Below are positions 1 through 8,243 of a stretch of 64,000 nt of DNA, piece after piece. Source of the stretch: DAOUJI01 sp965224415 (GTDB taxonomy: Bacteria > Chloroflexota > Dehalococcoidia > Lucifugimonadales > JAGWBF01); contig CBDCZB010000004.1 of NCBI GenBank assembly GCA_965224415.1, positions 124,001 through 188,000 of the forward strand. The letters run 5' to 3'. Numbering within the stretch: position 1 is the first letter of the stretch; each line of letters begins with the position of its first letter. The notes under the pieces are model-generated. The model did no database searches, had not been told where the DNA came from, and was given only the letters and a program-made list of their open reading frames with translations. The translations under genes and the position numbers were made by a program.

Positions 1-433
1 CTTGAAAGGGAGCGTTGGATATGGACAAGGCCGCTGACGCCCCGATTATTCCGAGAATCTCGGGAGGGTTCTCCTGGTCCACCGACAGGATAGTCAGGAT
101 TACCTGGACCTCGTTGTAGAAACCTTTTGGAAAGAGGGGACGGATGGGGCGGTCCGCCATCCGGCCATAGAGTATAGCTTCGGTGGAAGGGCGTCCCTCC
201 CTGCGGAAGAAGCTTCCGGGTATCTTGCCCCGCGCGTAGAGCCTCTCCTCGTAGTCCACAGTCAGGGGCAAGAAGTCCATGTTGGGTCGAGGGGACTGGG
301 AAATCACGGCTGTCGCCAGAACGATGGTGTCGCCGCACCTGACGGTGACTGCGCCGCTGGCCTGCTCGGCGAACTTGCCGGTTTCCAGGATGATTTGCTT
401 GCCGTCGATGTCGCGTTCTACGGAATATTGCAT
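1..433 (-). CDS. pnp: Polyribonucleotide nucleotidyltransferase (PNPase), N-terminal part, runs off window
   Basis: The first 144 codons of PNPase, the phosphorolytic 3'-5' exoribonuclease of RNA turnover; the rest lies past the left edge. The reverse-strand translation starts MQYSVERDIDGKQIILETGK and continues with the RNase PH-like core, including AVTVRCGDTIVLATAV near residue 28 and DFLPLTVDYEERLYARGKIP near residue 52. It follows rpsO on the same strand, the classic rpsO-pnp order, with a terminator-like hairpin between them as in other bacteria. No strong ribosome binding site precedes the ATG. Family identity is clear; only the 3' end is missing. Confidence 0.95.
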   Translation of the reverse strand, partial: MQYSVERDIDGKQIILETGKFAEQASGAVTVRCGDTIVLATAVISQSPRPNMDFLPLTVDYEERLYARGKIPGSFFRREGRPSTEAILYGRMADRPIRPLFPKGFYNEVQVILTILSVDQENPPEILGIIGASAALSISNAPFQ

Positions 434-480
434 AGCGAAAAAGTCAAAACCTCACATTACGAATGATTGAGAAGGAATAA

Positions 481-505
481 GAAAAAAGCCCCGAAATTTC
501 GGGGC
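481..505 (-). terminator. Intrinsic terminator between rpsO and pnp
   Basis: A perfect 18-base palindrome (488-505, GCCCCGAAATTTCGGGGC) is followed on the minus strand by six T (487-482). It lies just after the rpsO stop. As pnp is immediately downstream, it probably attenuates rather than fully ends transcription. Confidence 0.85.
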
Positions 506-511
506 CGTAGG

Positions 512-778
512 CTAACGACGAAGACCGAGACGAGTTATTAGGGAGCGATACCTTCCCACGTCTTCCCGGGTCAGGTAGTCAAGAAGACTGCGCCGTTGCC
601 CGACCAGCTTTAACAGACCGATTCGTGAGTGGACGTCCTTGTGGTGGACCCTCAGGTGGCCGGTGAGTTCCTTGATCCGATCGGTGAGGAGAGCTACTTG
701 AACTTCGGTTGAGCCAGTGTCTCCGTCCTTTAGTTGGTACTCTCTAATTATCTGGGACTTTCTCTCCCCGTCTATCAT
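512..778 (-). CDS. rpsO: Small ribosomal subunit protein uS15
   Basis: Ribosomal protein S15, a primary 16S rRNA binder of the 30S platform. The product is 88 residues, the normal bacterial length, and carries the family core, including GSTEVQVALLTDRIKELTGH near residue 22, a region HHKDVHSRIGLLKLVGQRR near residues 45-63, and the basic end RSLITRLGLRR. A purine-rich leader with AAGAAGGG precedes the ATG. It is first in an rpsO-pnp unit, with a good promoter about 40 bases upstream and a hairpin terminator after it. Confidence 0.97.
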   Translation of the reverse strand: MIDGERKSQIIREYQLKDGDTGSTEVQVALLTDRIKELTGHLRVHHKDVHSRIGLLKLVGQRRSLLDYLTREDVGRYRSLITRLGLRR

Positions 779-819
779 ACCCTTCTTTTCCGGACCTTTT
801 TCTTTTCTTTCTGAGGCAG

Positions 820-848
820 ATTATAGCACAAGCACGGGACTCCGCCAA
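820..848 (-). promoter_or_regulatory. Promoter of rpsO-pnp
   Basis: On the minus strand, TTGGCG (848-843), 17 bases, then TATAAT (825-820) preceded by TGC, an extended -10. The predicted start near 813 gives a leader of about 35 bases before the rpsO ATG. Confidence 0.7.
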
Positions 849-873
849 GCGGTCGGAGGCGCAGACTTTTCGG

Positions 874-1539
874 TTAGAACTGGCGAATCTTTTTGTAGAC
901 GCCCGGGGAGCCTTCAGCATGGGTCATTAGAGGCCTGATTTTGGCCGACCACGGGTTGCCGTCGCGGGTCGCCGCCCACTCGGGAGTCTGGGAAACTCCC
1001 TCGTGGTCGAACTCGTAAACCACCGAATATTTGGGCTGTCCGAGGACCGCCCTGAACCGCCTGGCCCTGCGGCATCCTTCCACCTTTTCGAAGTCGGGCA
1101 CGAAGACGGTGTTGTACCATTCGTTGAATTCGTCCTCGTTCTCCTCTGGAACGTCCATGCGTCCAATTTGCAGGATCGGCGCCATCTCGCTGGCCGCCCC
1201 CTCGGGGGACAACTCAACGGGATGAATCATCTCGTAAATCATGCGAGTGAACTTGGTGCCCGGATGCCCTGTCACCATCTTGGTCCAGTCGCTGGGGTTC
1301 TTTACGAGTTCCTGAAAGTGAGGCTGGCTGACAACGTCGGGGGTCTCCAGTTCCATGGCGGCGATGTATTTAGGGCCGCCCCGTATGGCTTCGTAGCGGG
1401 CCACGCTTAGGATTCCCTTGACGCCCACCCGCTCGGGCATGTGCTCCTCGTTGTACCAACGGTTGTACTCGTCGTCGATTTCAGGGGTTACGTCGGCGAA
1501 GACCAGCGAGAGTCCTTTTCCCTTTATAGGCGCCATCAT
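874..1539 (-). CDS. Tandem-duplicated dimeric alpha/beta-barrel protein of unknown function
   Basis: A 221-residue soluble protein built from two similar halves (about residues 8-100 and 118-205). Each half begins with a beta strand and then an acidic helix with an asparagine-tryptophan-tyrosine core (DDEYNRWYNEEHMPERV and EDEFNEWYNTVFVPDF). That layout is typical of ferredoxin-like dimeric alpha/beta-barrel domains, where two copies in one chain make an internal pseudo-dimer. Such proteins include small monooxygenase-like and stress proteins, but no catalytic residue can be assigned. The start may be either of the first two Met codons. It is divergent from the panE-like gene to the right. 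Confidence 0.7.
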   Translation of the reverse strand: MMAPIKGKGLSLVFADVTPEIDDEYNRWYNEEHMPERVGVKGILSVARYEAIRGGPKYIAAMELETPDVVSQPHFQELVKNPSDWTKMVTGHPGTKFTRMIYEMIHPVELSPEGAASEMAPILQIGRMDVPEENEDEFNEWYNTVFVPDFEKVEGCRRARRFRAVLGQPKYSVVYEFDHEGVSQTPEWAATRDGNPWSAKIRPLMTHAEGSPGVYKKIRQF

Positions 1540-1670
1540 TCACCTCTTACGTTTTGTTCTATATGCTCTTTCCCGCAGCGGCCCAGTGGCCGACGGGGAA
1601 AGCCGCGACTCGATTGTGAGGATGATAACACGCAAGATTACTCTATGACCATAATGACCACACGCGCCCA

Positions 1671-1679
1671 TGCTATAAT
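1671..1679 (+). promoter_or_regulatory. Extended -10 promoter for the PanE-like gene
   Basis: TGC-TATAAT at 1671-1679, 32 bases before the chosen ATG, without a convincing -35 at 17 bases; an extended -10 element is likely. Confidence 0.5.
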
Positions 1680-1711
1680 CGGCCACGTATCCTTTGGTTG
1701 GGGAGACGGAC

Positions 1712-2797
1712 ATGAAGATGGCCGTGCTAGGCGCCGGAGCCATGGGCGGAATCGTGGCTATCGGCCTCCATAGGGGAGGCCGCGACCTTACCGTCATCGA
1801 CCCCTGGAAGGCCCACGTTGAGGCCATACGGACCACCGGGTTTCACATGACGGGTTACTACGGAGGCGAATGGTCGGAATGGAAGGGCGTCATTCCGGCC
1901 CTCCACACCGACGAGCTTGACAGGTTGACCGAAAAACTGGACGTGGTGTTCCTGTCTGTGAAGGGTTACAACACCCGGAGCATGTGCGAGATTATAGAAC
2001 CCTATCTATCCGACGACGCTATGGTGGTCTCCGTCCAGAACGGCATCAACGAGCCGACCATCGCTGAAGTTGTGGGTCCCCAACGCACTATCGGATGCGA
2101 GACCCTGATGGGAGGCCAGACCTGGGAGCCCGGGCACATTCACCGCACCCAGGGAGGGACCCCTGGGGTGATGGACTACATGGTCGGCGAGTACCAGGGC
2201 GGAATCACCGAAAGGGTGGAGAACCTGGCCGCCATAATGAACGAGGACCTGGGCGCTTGCGGAGTTTCCGAGAACGTCATGGACGAGGTGTGGACCAAGT
2301 TCGTGGTCAACTGCGGCTCGAACCTGCTGGCGGCCATAACCTCCTGGGACAGCCGGGAAATCACCCTCAACGGCTGCTCCCGCTACCGTTGGGCGCTCCA
2401 GGCGGAGGCCATCGCCGTCGCGGAGCAACTAGGCATGAATCTGGGGAACTTTGCCGGCAGTGTTGGAGTTGTCCTGGGAGCGGATGACATAAGGCAGGCG
2501 GCGGCGGGAGAACGGCCCGACTTGGAAGAGGCGACAAGGCAGGCGGCCTACAACATGAAGTCCGTCACCCGCCCGTCAACCCTCCACGACGCCCTGCGCG
2601 GCACTCCGATGGAGGTTGAGCAGCTTAACGGAGTGGTGGTGGGAAAGGCCGCTGACCTGGAAGTTCCGGTCCCCTACAGCCTGGCTGTGGTGCGGGTGGC
2701 CCGGCTGGTCAACGAGCACAAGCTGCGGCCCTATCCCGCTAATCTCGCCCTCTTTCAGGAATATCTGGAGGAGGAGCTGGCCGCCGTCGGGAGCTAG
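1712..2797 (+). CDS. Ketopantoate reductase-family (PanE/ApbA) oxidoreductase
   Basis: A 361-residue NADP-dependent reductase of the 2-dehydropantoate 2-reductase family, which reduces ketopantoate or related 2-keto acids. The Rossmann glycine motif GAGAMGG is at residues 7-13, SVKGYNT near residue 86 and SVQNGIN near residue 110 mark the substrate cleft, and EVWTKFVVNCGSN near residue 192 carries the catalytic-type Lys. It is longer than E. coli PanE (about 300). The ATG at 1712 is preferred to an in-frame TTG at 1694 because GGGGAG lies 7-12 bases upstream. No pantothenate genes are nearby, so the substrate is unknown; Chloroflexota often have several paralogues. Confidence 0.8.
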   Translation: MKMAVLGAGAMGGIVAIGLHRGGRDLTVIDPWKAHVEAIRTTGFHMTGYYGGEWSEWKGVIPALHTDELDRLTEKLDVVFLSVKGYNTRSMCEIIEPYLSDDAMVVSVQNGINEPTIAEVVGPQRTIGCETLMGGQTWEPGHIHRTQGGTPGVMDYMVGEYQGGITERVENLAAIMNEDLGACGVSENVMDEVWTKFVVNCGSNLLAAITSWDSREITLNGCSRYRWALQAEAIAVAEQLGMNLGNFAGSVGVVLGADDIRQAAAGERPDLEEATRQAAYNMKSVTRPSTLHDALRGTPMEVEQLNGVVVGKAADLEVPVPYSLAVVRVARLVNEHKLRPYPANLALFQEYLEEELAAVGS

Positions 2798-2822
2798 ACT
2801 GGCGTACTTAGACCAGGCGTCG
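2781..2822 (+). repeat. Direct repeat copy A (42 bp), with copy B at 3031-3072
   Basis: Bases 2781-2822 match 3031-3072 at 35 of 42 positions by eye, an offset of exactly 250 bases. Both copies span a sequence like the end of the PanE-like gene joined to the end of the convergent monooxygenase gene. Confidence 0.7.
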
Positions 2823-2839
2823 AAACCTGCAAACCTGTA

Positions 2840-2991
2840 ATTCCGAACGCAGTGAGGAATCTCAGGACGTTGATGGGAGTCATGACGCAACTCAGTTGTC
2901 ATACCCTTCCCCTGAAGCTTTGCACTTCTGACAGCCCTAGTTAGAGGGCTTGGAAATTAGATTCCTCACTCCGCTGTGCTGCGTTCGGAAT
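2840..2991. repeat. Intergenic element with inverted ends, MITE/REP-like
   Basis: The left end 2840-2862 reads ATTCCGAACGCAG then TGAGGAATCT. The right end 2959-2991 is the same on the other strand with 10 extra bases between those blocks. About 100 bases between the ends hold no gene. The whole lies between the 42-bp direct repeats, so it looks like a small inserted element without a transposase. Confidence 0.6.
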
Positions 2992-3030
2992 GACATTCGA
3001 CGGGGCAGAAGTAATGCAGTGGAGGGGGAG

Positions 3031-3072
3031 CCGCCGTCGGCAGCTAGTCCGGTCTATTTGGACCAGGCGTCG
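3031..3072 (+). repeat. Direct repeat copy B (42 bp)
   Basis: Partner of 2781-2822. This copy includes the last codons of the monooxygenase gene on the minus strand and, just before them, a remnant of the PanE-like 3' end. Confidence 0.7.
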
Positions 3073-3368
3073 TCGGGCGGGAAGATGACGCTTGTGCGTA
3101 CGCGGGCCAGGTCTGCCGCGAACCAATCGTCCACGGTCTCCCGCCACTTCTTGTAATGGGGCTGCTCCCGGTGGCTGAGGTGGTCCGCCTCGGACCGGTA
3201 CACTTCATATAGGTAGACTGTGTCGGGGTCTTCCAGGTCCTGGAGAACGTCGAACCGGAGGCAGTTGGGTTCGTTTTGAACGGAGCCCCTGGCGTCGTCC
3301 AGCGTGGCCTCTATGAACTGCTCCCGGACCTCCGGCTTCATCTTCACCGTTACGAAAAGCGCGTACAT
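3054..3368 (-). CDS. Antibiotic biosynthesis monooxygenase (ABM)/YgiN-like domain protein
   Basis: A 104-residue single-domain protein of the ABM family, small cofactor-free oxygenases or quinol-binding proteins with a dimeric alpha/beta barrel. Typical features are the opening strand MYALFVTVKMKPEVREQFIE, the central NEPNCLRFDVLQD near residue 32, YLYEVYRSEADHLSHREQPH near residue 52, and a following F/W-rich helix. It is convergent with the PanE-like gene. The substrate cannot be told from sequence. Its 3' end lies inside a 42-bp repeat that was duplicated. Confidence 0.8.
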   Translation of the reverse strand: MYALFVTVKMKPEVREQFIEATLDDARGSVQNEPNCLRFDVLQDLEDPDTVYLYEVYRSEADHLSHREQPHYKKWRETVDDWFAADLARVRTSVIFPPDDAWSK

Positions 3369-3537
3369 TCTGTGGTTCCTCCTGATTGTCTGTGATCAAG
3401 ACCCCGGAGTCGTCAGTCCGCCCCGGCTCCGGGGCGCGGCTATTATACATGCCCTCAAAGCTCACGGTGAACCTTCGGGGTGAGGCGTGCGACGGCCCCA
3501 AGTTGCAAATCCAGGGCGTTCTTGCCACAATAGAGGC

Positions 3538-4419
3538 ATGAAAATCGGCGATTTTGAGGTTGACGAACCCATACCAGAGCCCAGGGAGACCCATGCTCTG
3601 GTCACGGTAAGGCCCTGGGTCGACGTGGGCCGTGCGGGACGCCATGCGCTGATACGCATAGAACGCCATCTGAACGCCAACGAGATTGCCCGAATTGAGC
3701 GGCCAGGCAGGTTCTACGACTTCAGCAGGTACCGCCCCAGAATGATGAACGTGGGCGCCGAACGGCGCATCACCATACCCAACACCACTGTGCTGCACGC
3801 TAGGCGTGAGGACGGCCCGGATTTCTTGTTCCTTCACTTGCTGGAGCCCCACATATTCGGAGAGGACTTCGTGGACTCTGTCGTGGAGCTCCTCAAGCAA
3901 TTCAACGTAACCAAATACACCCAAGTCGGCAGCGTGTCTGACGCTGTGCCCCACACACGCCCGTTGCTGCTGACCGGGTTTGTGCCGGAAGACGCGGCCA
4001 GTCGCTATGGGATACAGAAATCCCAATACCAGGGCCCCACGTCCATTACCACGCTCATCGGCCAGGAAGCAGCCAAGACTGGCATAGAAACCCTGGTGTT
4101 TCTGGTGCGTTTGCCTCACTATGCACAGCTTGACGAGGACTATTCAGGAGTCTCTCGTATACTTGAAGTCCTATGCCCTATGTACGACCTCCCCGACGTG
4201 TTGATAGACGCGGAGCGGGGACGCCGCCAGTACCAGCAAATCGACTCGGCCCTTACCAGGAACCCGCAGGCAAAGAAGCTGGTGGAGCAGTTGGAAGCCA
4301 GCTACGACGCCGCCCATAAGGAGACCGAGACCACTCCCCTCCCGCCGGAGGTGGAGAGGTTCCTTAAGGAGATGGACGAACGCCTCGGCGAAGAGCAGGG
4401 AGAGACGCCCAACGACTGA
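3538..4419 (+). CDS. PAC2 (proteasome assembly chaperone 2) family protein
   Basis: A 293-residue protein resembling the PAC2 family, found in archaea, actinobacteria and Chloroflexota. It has PWVDVGRAGRHALIRIERHL near residue 23, the strand FLFLHLLEPH near residue 99, a region around residues 123-145 (KYTQVGSVSDAVPHTRP), and GIETLVFLVRLPHY near residue 184. The tail after residue 240 is charged and probably helical. The ATG at 3538 is chosen over an upstream in-frame start because similarity begins there; its AGAGG is very close to the start. Function in bacteria is unsettled. It lies 49 bases before a CoA-binding gene and is likely co-transcribed with it. Confidence 0.75.
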   Translation: MKIGDFEVDEPIPEPRETHALVTVRPWVDVGRAGRHALIRIERHLNANEIARIERPGRFYDFSRYRPRMMNVGAERRITIPNTTVLHARREDGPDFLFLHLLEPHIFGEDFVDSVVELLKQFNVTKYTQVGSVSDAVPHTRPLLLTGFVPEDAASRYGIQKSQYQGPTSITTLIGQEAAKTGIETLVFLVRLPHYAQLDEDYSGVSRILEVLCPMYDLPDVLIDAERGRRQYQQIDSALTRNPQAKKLVEQLEASYDAAHKETETTPLPPEVERFLKEMDERLGEEQGETPND

Positions 4420-4468
4420 CGAAGCAGGTCTGACGGGCATCGGGACAGCCGGTGGAGGTATTGAGAAG

Positions 4469-4873
4469 ATGCACTGTATCGAAGAGCAACTGACCAAGAG
4501 CAAAAACATCGCAGTAGTGGGTCTTTCACCGGACCCTTCCCGTGACAGCAACCACGTGGCCGAATATCTCCAGACGCAGGGTTACCGGATATTCCCGGTG
4601 AACCCCTCCGTTGAAGAGGTCTTGGGAGAGAAGTCCTACCCGGACCTGAAATCAATCCCCGAACCCATAGACTTGGTGGACATCTTTCGCCGCTCTGAAT
4701 TCGTGCCGCCCATCGTCGACGAAGCCATAGAGGTGGGCGCCAAGTACATCTGGATGCAGGACACGGTTGTCCATGAAGAGGCGGCACAGAAGGCGTTGGA
4801 CTCAGGGATGCTGGTGGTCATGGACAACTGCATCGCGCGGGAACACGCCAGGCGGTTTGGCAACAAGAGCTAG
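4469..4873 (+). CDS. CoA-binding domain protein (YccU-like)
   Basis: A 134-residue single Rossmann-fold protein of the CoA_binding_2 family. Features are KNIAVVGLSPDPSRDSNHVA near residue 12, YRIFPVNPSVEEVLGEKSYP near residue 39, VDIFRRSEFVPPIVDEAIEV near residue 69, then IWMQDTVVHEEAAQKALDSG near residue 94 and DNCIAREHARRFG at the end. These proteins bind CoA or a related nucleotide, and their exact role is unknown. Length matches the family, so it is probably complete. Confidence 0.88.
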   Translation: MHCIEEQLTKSKNIAVVGLSPDPSRDSNHVAEYLQTQGYRIFPVNPSVEEVLGEKSYPDLKSIPEPIDLVDIFRRSEFVPPIVDEAIEVGAKYIWMQDTVVHEEAAQKALDSGMLVVMDNCIAREHARRFGNKS

Positions 4874-4956
4874 CGGATTCACATAGGCGGTCAACCCGCT
4901 CTTGGATGGGTCTTGACGCCCACGAGAGAGCGCTCTAGGACAGCCCTAATGCATCC

Positions 4957-4989
4957 GTCATTCCGGCGCAGGCCGGAATCCAGTAGGGT
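4957..4989. repeat. Dispersed hairpin repeat, copy 1
   Basis: ATTCCGGC-GCAG-GCCGGAAT (4960-4979) inside the common intergenic string GTCATTCCGGCGCAGGCC followed by GGAATCCAGT. A related copy with paired changes is at 32721-32753. Located between convergent genes. Confidence 0.65.
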
Positions 4990-5087
4990 TGGCGGATTGT
5001 CTCCCGGTCATCCCTACCTTCCCCTAACGCGGAGACAAGGAGCAGTCGCAGCCGGATTTGCTACCCAACCGTGAGTCACACCCAACG

Positions 5088-6650
5088 CTAAAGAGGTATA
5101 TTCCCGTGCTTCTTGGGCGGGAGCGAGTCCCGTTTGTTGCGCAGCATGTTGAGGGCGCGAATCAGCTGTGGGCGCGTCTCCGCCGGGTCTATGACGTCGT
5201 CTAGGAAGCCCCGGTTGGCCGCCACGTAAGGGTTGGCGAACTTGTCACGGTAGTCCTGGATAAGCTCGGCCCGCCGCTCGTCAGGGTTCTCGGCTTTGGA
5301 AAGCTCGTCACGAAATACGATGTTGACGGCTCCGTCGGGTCCCATGACGGCTATCTCGGCGGAGGGCCAGGCTAGGTTGATGTCCCCCTTCAGGTGCTTG
5401 CTGCTCATGACGATGTAGGCGCCGCCGTAAGCTTTCCTGGTCATGAGGGAAATCTTGGGCACCGTGGCCTCGGCGTAGGCGTAGAGCAGCTTTGCCCCAT
5501 GCCTGATGATTCCCCCGTATTCTTGATCGGAACCGGGCATGAAACCGGGCACGTCCACCAATGTTACGAGAGGGATGTTGAAGCAGTCGCAGAACCGAAC
5601 GAACCGTGATGACTTAACCGAAGCGTTGATGTCCAGGACGCCGCCCATATATGCAGGTTGGTTTGCCACGATCCCCACGGTCTGGCCGTCCATGCGAGCG
5701 TACCCCACCACAATGTTTCGGGCGTAATCTCTGTGGACCTCAAAGAAGTCCTGGTCGTCCACAATGCGGGCGATGACCTCCCGGATGTCGTAGGGGCGGT
5801 TGGGCTCGTCGGGAACTACGGAGAAGAGGTCAGGGTCGGTCCTGTCGGGAGTGTCCAAGGACACCAGCTTCGGTGAGTCCTCCATGTTGTTGGACGGCAG
5901 GAAGCTCAGAAGGCGTCTTATTTGGGAAAGGCACTCATCGTCGGAGGCAGCGATGAAGTGGGCGACGCCGCTTCGGGTGCCGTGGGCCTGTGCCCCGCCT
6001 AGGGCCTCGTGGGCAATGTCCTCACCAGTGACGGCCTTTATCACGTCAGGGCCAGTGATGTACATCTGGCTGGTACCCTGCACCATGAATATGAAGTCCG
6101 TGATGGCGGGAGAGTATACTGCGCCCCCCGCCGAGGGACCCATGATGGCGGATATCTGCGGGATTACGCCGGACGCTCTGGTGTTGCGGAGGAATATCTC
6201 GCCGTAGGCGGACAGGCTGAGCACGCCTTCCTGTATGCGCGCTCCCCCGGAGTCGTTTATGCCTACTATTGGACTGCCTGCGCTCATGGCAAGGTCCATA
6301 GCCTTGCATATCTTCTGGCCCACGACCTCAGACACGGAGCCGCCCATTACAGTGAAGTCCTGGGCGAAGACGAATATCTGACGCCCGTCCACGTTGCCGT
6401 AACCTGTTACGACGGCGTCGGAAAGGGTCTTGTTGTCGGCCATGCCGAAGTCCGTCGCCCGGTGGGTGACAAAGGCGTCAAGTTCCTGGAACGTTCCGTC
6501 GTCCAGCAGGTCTCGGATCCTTTCCCGTGCGGTAAGCTTGCCTCTGTCGTGTTGCTGCTGGATTCGCCGGTCGCCGCCTCCCATGCGGGACTGCTCCCTC
6601 ATGGAACCCAGCTGTTCGATCTTATTTTCGGATTGTCCTTCGATGGCCAT
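5088..6650 (-). CDS. Acyl-CoA (propionyl-CoA-type) carboxylase, carboxyltransferase beta subunit
   Basis: A 520-residue biotin-dependent carboxyltransferase that moves CO2 from carboxybiotin to an acyl-CoA, probably propionyl-CoA, in the methylmalonyl-CoA route. The N-terminal half has RGKLTARERIRDLLDDGTF near residue 37 and the oxyanion-hole region INDSGGARIQEG with MGPSAGGAVYSPA. The C-terminal half has VDVPGFMPGSDQEYGGIIRH and RKAYGGAYIVMSSKHL. Length is normal for the PccB/MmdA group. The biotin carboxylase/carrier subunit is not in this window, so the partner must be elsewhere. A decarboxylase of the MmdA type cannot be excluded. Confidence 0.88.
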   Translation of the reverse strand: MAIEGQSENKIEQLGSMREQSRMGGGDRRIQQQHDRGKLTARERIRDLLDDGTFQELDAFVTHRATDFGMADNKTLSDAVVTGYGNVDGRQIFVFAQDFTVMGGSVSEVVGQKICKAMDLAMSAGSPIVGINDSGGARIQEGVLSLSAYGEIFLRNTRASGVIPQISAIMGPSAGGAVYSPAITDFIFMVQGTSQMYITGPDVIKAVTGEDIAHEALGGAQAHGTRSGVAHFIAASDDECLSQIRRLLSFLPSNNMEDSPKLVSLDTPDRTDPDLFSVVPDEPNRPYDIREVIARIVDDQDFFEVHRDYARNIVVGYARMDGQTVGIVANQPAYMGGVLDINASVKSSRFVRFCDCFNIPLVTLVDVPGFMPGSDQEYGGIIRHGAKLLYAYAEATVPKISLMTRKAYGGAYIVMSSKHLKGDINLAWPSAEIAVMGPDGAVNIVFRDELSKAENPDERRAELIQDYRDKFANPYVAANRGFLDDVIDPAETRPQLIRALNMLRNKRDSLPPKKHGNIPL

Positions 6651-6810
6651 GCACCACTCCGGCAGCGAATGATATGGGAGTCCGGGAAAATCTGGGCAAC
6701 ATGCTAGCAGAAGGGGGTATCGGGCGCAACACGCACGGCCCTTCGAAGAAGGGGTCGGTGATACAATGTTGAGGCGACTATTTATAGGTCACTAAAGTCG
6801 AGCGTTAGTC

Positions 6811-7704
6811 ATGCCGGGTCTTGGTTCTACGATGTCATCCGCATCCATACCCCCTACGCAGTGCGGCCCGCTGACCCTCCAATGGGGTCGACGCACTTAC
6901 GTCATGGGCGTAGTGAACGTAACTCCCGATTCCTTTTCCAACGACGGTCTGTCCGCCGACCCTCAAGCCGCCTTGGAGCAAGCGCTGCGCATGGAAGAAG
7001 AAGGCGCCGACATTATCGACGTGGGCGGCGAGTCCACCAGGCGGTATGACGATCGGCAGGGGGCTGCTTCTGTCAGCGCCGAAGAGGAATTGCGGAGGGC
7101 GCTTCCGGTGGTTGAACTCTTGGCCCAGTCTATACGGGCGCCGGTCAGCGTCGACACCTACAAGCCGGATGTGGCGCGCAGGTGTGTGGATGCTGGAGCG
7201 GCCATGATCAACGACGTTTGGGGAGTGGCCTCCAACCCCGAGATGCTCCGAACGGCAGCGGAGACGGATGTGCCCTACGTGCTCATGCACAATCGCATAG
7301 GGCATCAATACGGCGACGTTATGGCTGAGATTGTCTCCGACCTGGATTCGGCCATGCTGAGAGCTGTCGAAAGCGGCGTCTCCCTCGAGAACATCATCGT
7401 GGACCCCGGCATAGGGTTCGGAAAGGCAGCCGACCAGAGCCTCGAACTGGAGGGGAAGCTGTTTGAGCTTACGTCTCTGAAGCGGCCCATACTTGTGGGT
7501 CCGTCACGGAAGTCCCATATAGGTCTGGCGCTGGGGGGGCTGCCCGTGGAGGAGCGCCTGGAGGGAACGGCGGCGGCGGTTGCGTTGTGCATTGCTGGAG
7601 GGGCCGACATCGTAAGAGTGCATGACGTCAAAGAGATGGTGCGGGTCGCTCGGATGTCCGATGCCATTGTACGGGGCTGGAGGCCCGAAGGTTGGCCCGC
7701 TTGA
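6811..7704 (+). CDS. folP: Dihydropteroate synthase
   Basis: Joins p-aminobenzoate to the pterin diphosphate in folate synthesis (sulfonamide target). The 297-residue TIM barrel has VMGVVNVTPDSFSNDG near residue 31, DIIDVGGESTR near residue 67, VSVDTYKPDVAR near residue 112, MINDVWG near residue 132, VDPGIGFGK near residue 200, LVGPSRKSHIG near residue 229 and a C-terminal VRVHDVKE. It reads directly into folK, with which it overlaps by 13 bases, so the two are coupled. The first 20 residues are an extension; ATG codons at residues 1 and 8 are both possible. Confidence 0.95.
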   Translation: MPGLGSTMSSASIPPTQCGPLTLQWGRRTYVMGVVNVTPDSFSNDGLSADPQAALEQALRMEEEGADIIDVGGESTRRYDDRQGAASVSAEEELRRALPVVELLAQSIRAPVSVDTYKPDVARRCVDAGAAMINDVWGVASNPEMLRTAAETDVPYVLMHNRIGHQYGDVMAEIVSDLDSAMLRAVESGVSLENIIVDPGIGFGKAADQSLELEGKLFELTSLKRPILVGPSRKSHIGLALGGLPVEERLEGTAAAVALCIAGGADIVRVHDVKEMVRVARMSDAIVRGWRPEGWPA

Positions 7705-8243
7705 ACGACGGAGAGGGTGTAAGAGTTTACCTGGGGCTGGGCGCCAACCTGGGAGATCGGGAAGCCAGCATTGACAAAGCGATGCTTGCCTTAGAGGGTT
7801 TAGCTGCCGTGGACGGGACGTCTTCGCTGTATGAGACGGAGCCGTGGGGCTACAAGGACCAGCCCAGTTTCTTGAACAGCGTCTGCACGGGAACCACAGA
7901 ACTTGGGGCGCGGGCGTTGCTTGACGGAGTTAAGGCCATTGAAGAAGAGTTGGGGCGGGAGGCTACCTTTAGAAACGGTCCCAGGAGCATCGACATAGAC
8001 ATACTTTTCTACGGCGATCAAATTGTGGACGAGGAGGGGTTGCAGATACCCCATCCGGGCATACCGGACAGGACTTTCGTGCTTGTGCCGCTTTTGGAAC
8101 TGGCGCCTGACTTGGTCCATCCCTTGTCGGGTAAAAAGACCAGTGAGCTCTTATGGGAATTGGTCGGAGGTCCGGGACTATCGGGTCAACTTCCCAAAGG
8201 AATTGTTCTGTGGAAGCCGGCGCCTACTTCCCTGAAGTCCTAG
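7692..8243 (+). CDS. folK: 2-amino-4-hydroxy-6-hydroxymethyldihydropteridine pyrophosphokinase
   Basis: Transfers pyrophosphate from ATP to the pterin alcohol, the step before folP. The 183-residue protein has VYLGLGANLGDRE near residue 12, SSLYETEPWGYKDQPSFLNS near residue 44, the ATP/Mg site GPRSIDIDILFY near residue 96 and LQIPHPGIPDRTFVLVPLLE near residue 117. The start is a TTG at 7692, supported by GGAGG at 7679-7683; a second TTG at 7701 overlaps the folP stop as TTGA. The tail after residue 160 has no family match. It ends 4 bases into the convergent greA-like gene. Confidence 0.95.
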   Translation: MARLNDGEGVRVYLGLGANLGDREASIDKAMLALEGLAAVDGTSSLYETEPWGYKDQPSFLNSVCTGTTELGARALLDGVKAIEEELGREATFRNGPRSIDIDILFYGDQIVDEEGLQIPHPGIPDRTFVLVPLLELAPDLVHPLSGKKTSELLWELVGGPGLSGQLPKGIVLWKPAPTSLKS

